Below are positions 31,646 to 31,670 of a stretch of 31,670 bases of DNA, in pieces. The stretch lies in the NCBI GenBank assembly GCA_032718475.1, contig JAUCBJ010007708.1, forward strand, positions 1 through 31,670, read 5' to 3'. Source of the DNA: Nemertoderma westbladi (Eukaryota; Xenacoelomorpha; Nemertodermatida; Nemertodermatidae). The position numbers and the translations under genes were made by a program. The notes under the pieces were generated by a model. The model had not been told where the DNA came from. It ran no database searches and was given only the letters and a program-made list of their open reading frames with translations. Each line of letters starts with the position of its first letter. Position 1 is the first letter of the stretch.

Positions 31646-31670
31646 TTCGACACGAATGCTTTAAAGCGAC

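Overview
The window looks like nuclear DNA of an invertebrate animal, probably marine. It is AT-rich, has no compact gene arrangement, and holds decayed copies of several animal transposon classes: a Ty3-like retroelement, a THAP-containing P-element transposase and a non-LTR retrotransposon endonuclease. Every protein match here was recognised by eye from motifs. No database search was possible, so the lineage stays open.

Layout. 1-981 is non-coding. 982-2310 (+) is a frameshifted Ty3/Gypsy-like pol relic: RT connection, RNase H, H2C2 zinc finger and integrase core. 2726-6084 (-) is a broken P-element (THAP9-like) transposase, with its THAP exon at 5623-6084 and its catalytic body at 2726-4640. 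Two minisatellites follow: a 49-bp unit at 6285-8194 and a 41-bp unit at 8981-10297. 10298-14612 is mostly featureless and contains a LINE endonuclease scrap at 13255-13740. A long-armed fold-back element lies at 14613-14963. A candidate coding exon with a good splice donor (15842-15982, -) lies near a segment dense in promoter-like motifs (16631-16986). 17000-19550 is quiet.

The right third is dominated by four more tandem arrays: a 27-bp unit (19557-20691), a 15-bp pyrimidine-rich unit (22834-24850) headed by a 23-base C run, a 22/30-bp unit (25239-26917), and a unit of about 37 bp carrying a CACGTG E-box (27205-30236). Between the first two lies the best candidate host coding sequence, 21615-22101 (-), about 161 codons with one frameshift or a short unrecognised intron. 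The window ends in a possible tRNA-derived SINE fragment.

The six arrays cover about 11 kb, roughly 35% of the window. They differ in unit length and sequence, and several show higher-order repeat structure (179 bp, 662 bp). No set of genes here forms a pathway. The most notable features are the dense, mostly unrelated minisatellites, the E-box array, the P-element relic and the unidentified minus-strand gene. I found no convincing new biological system.
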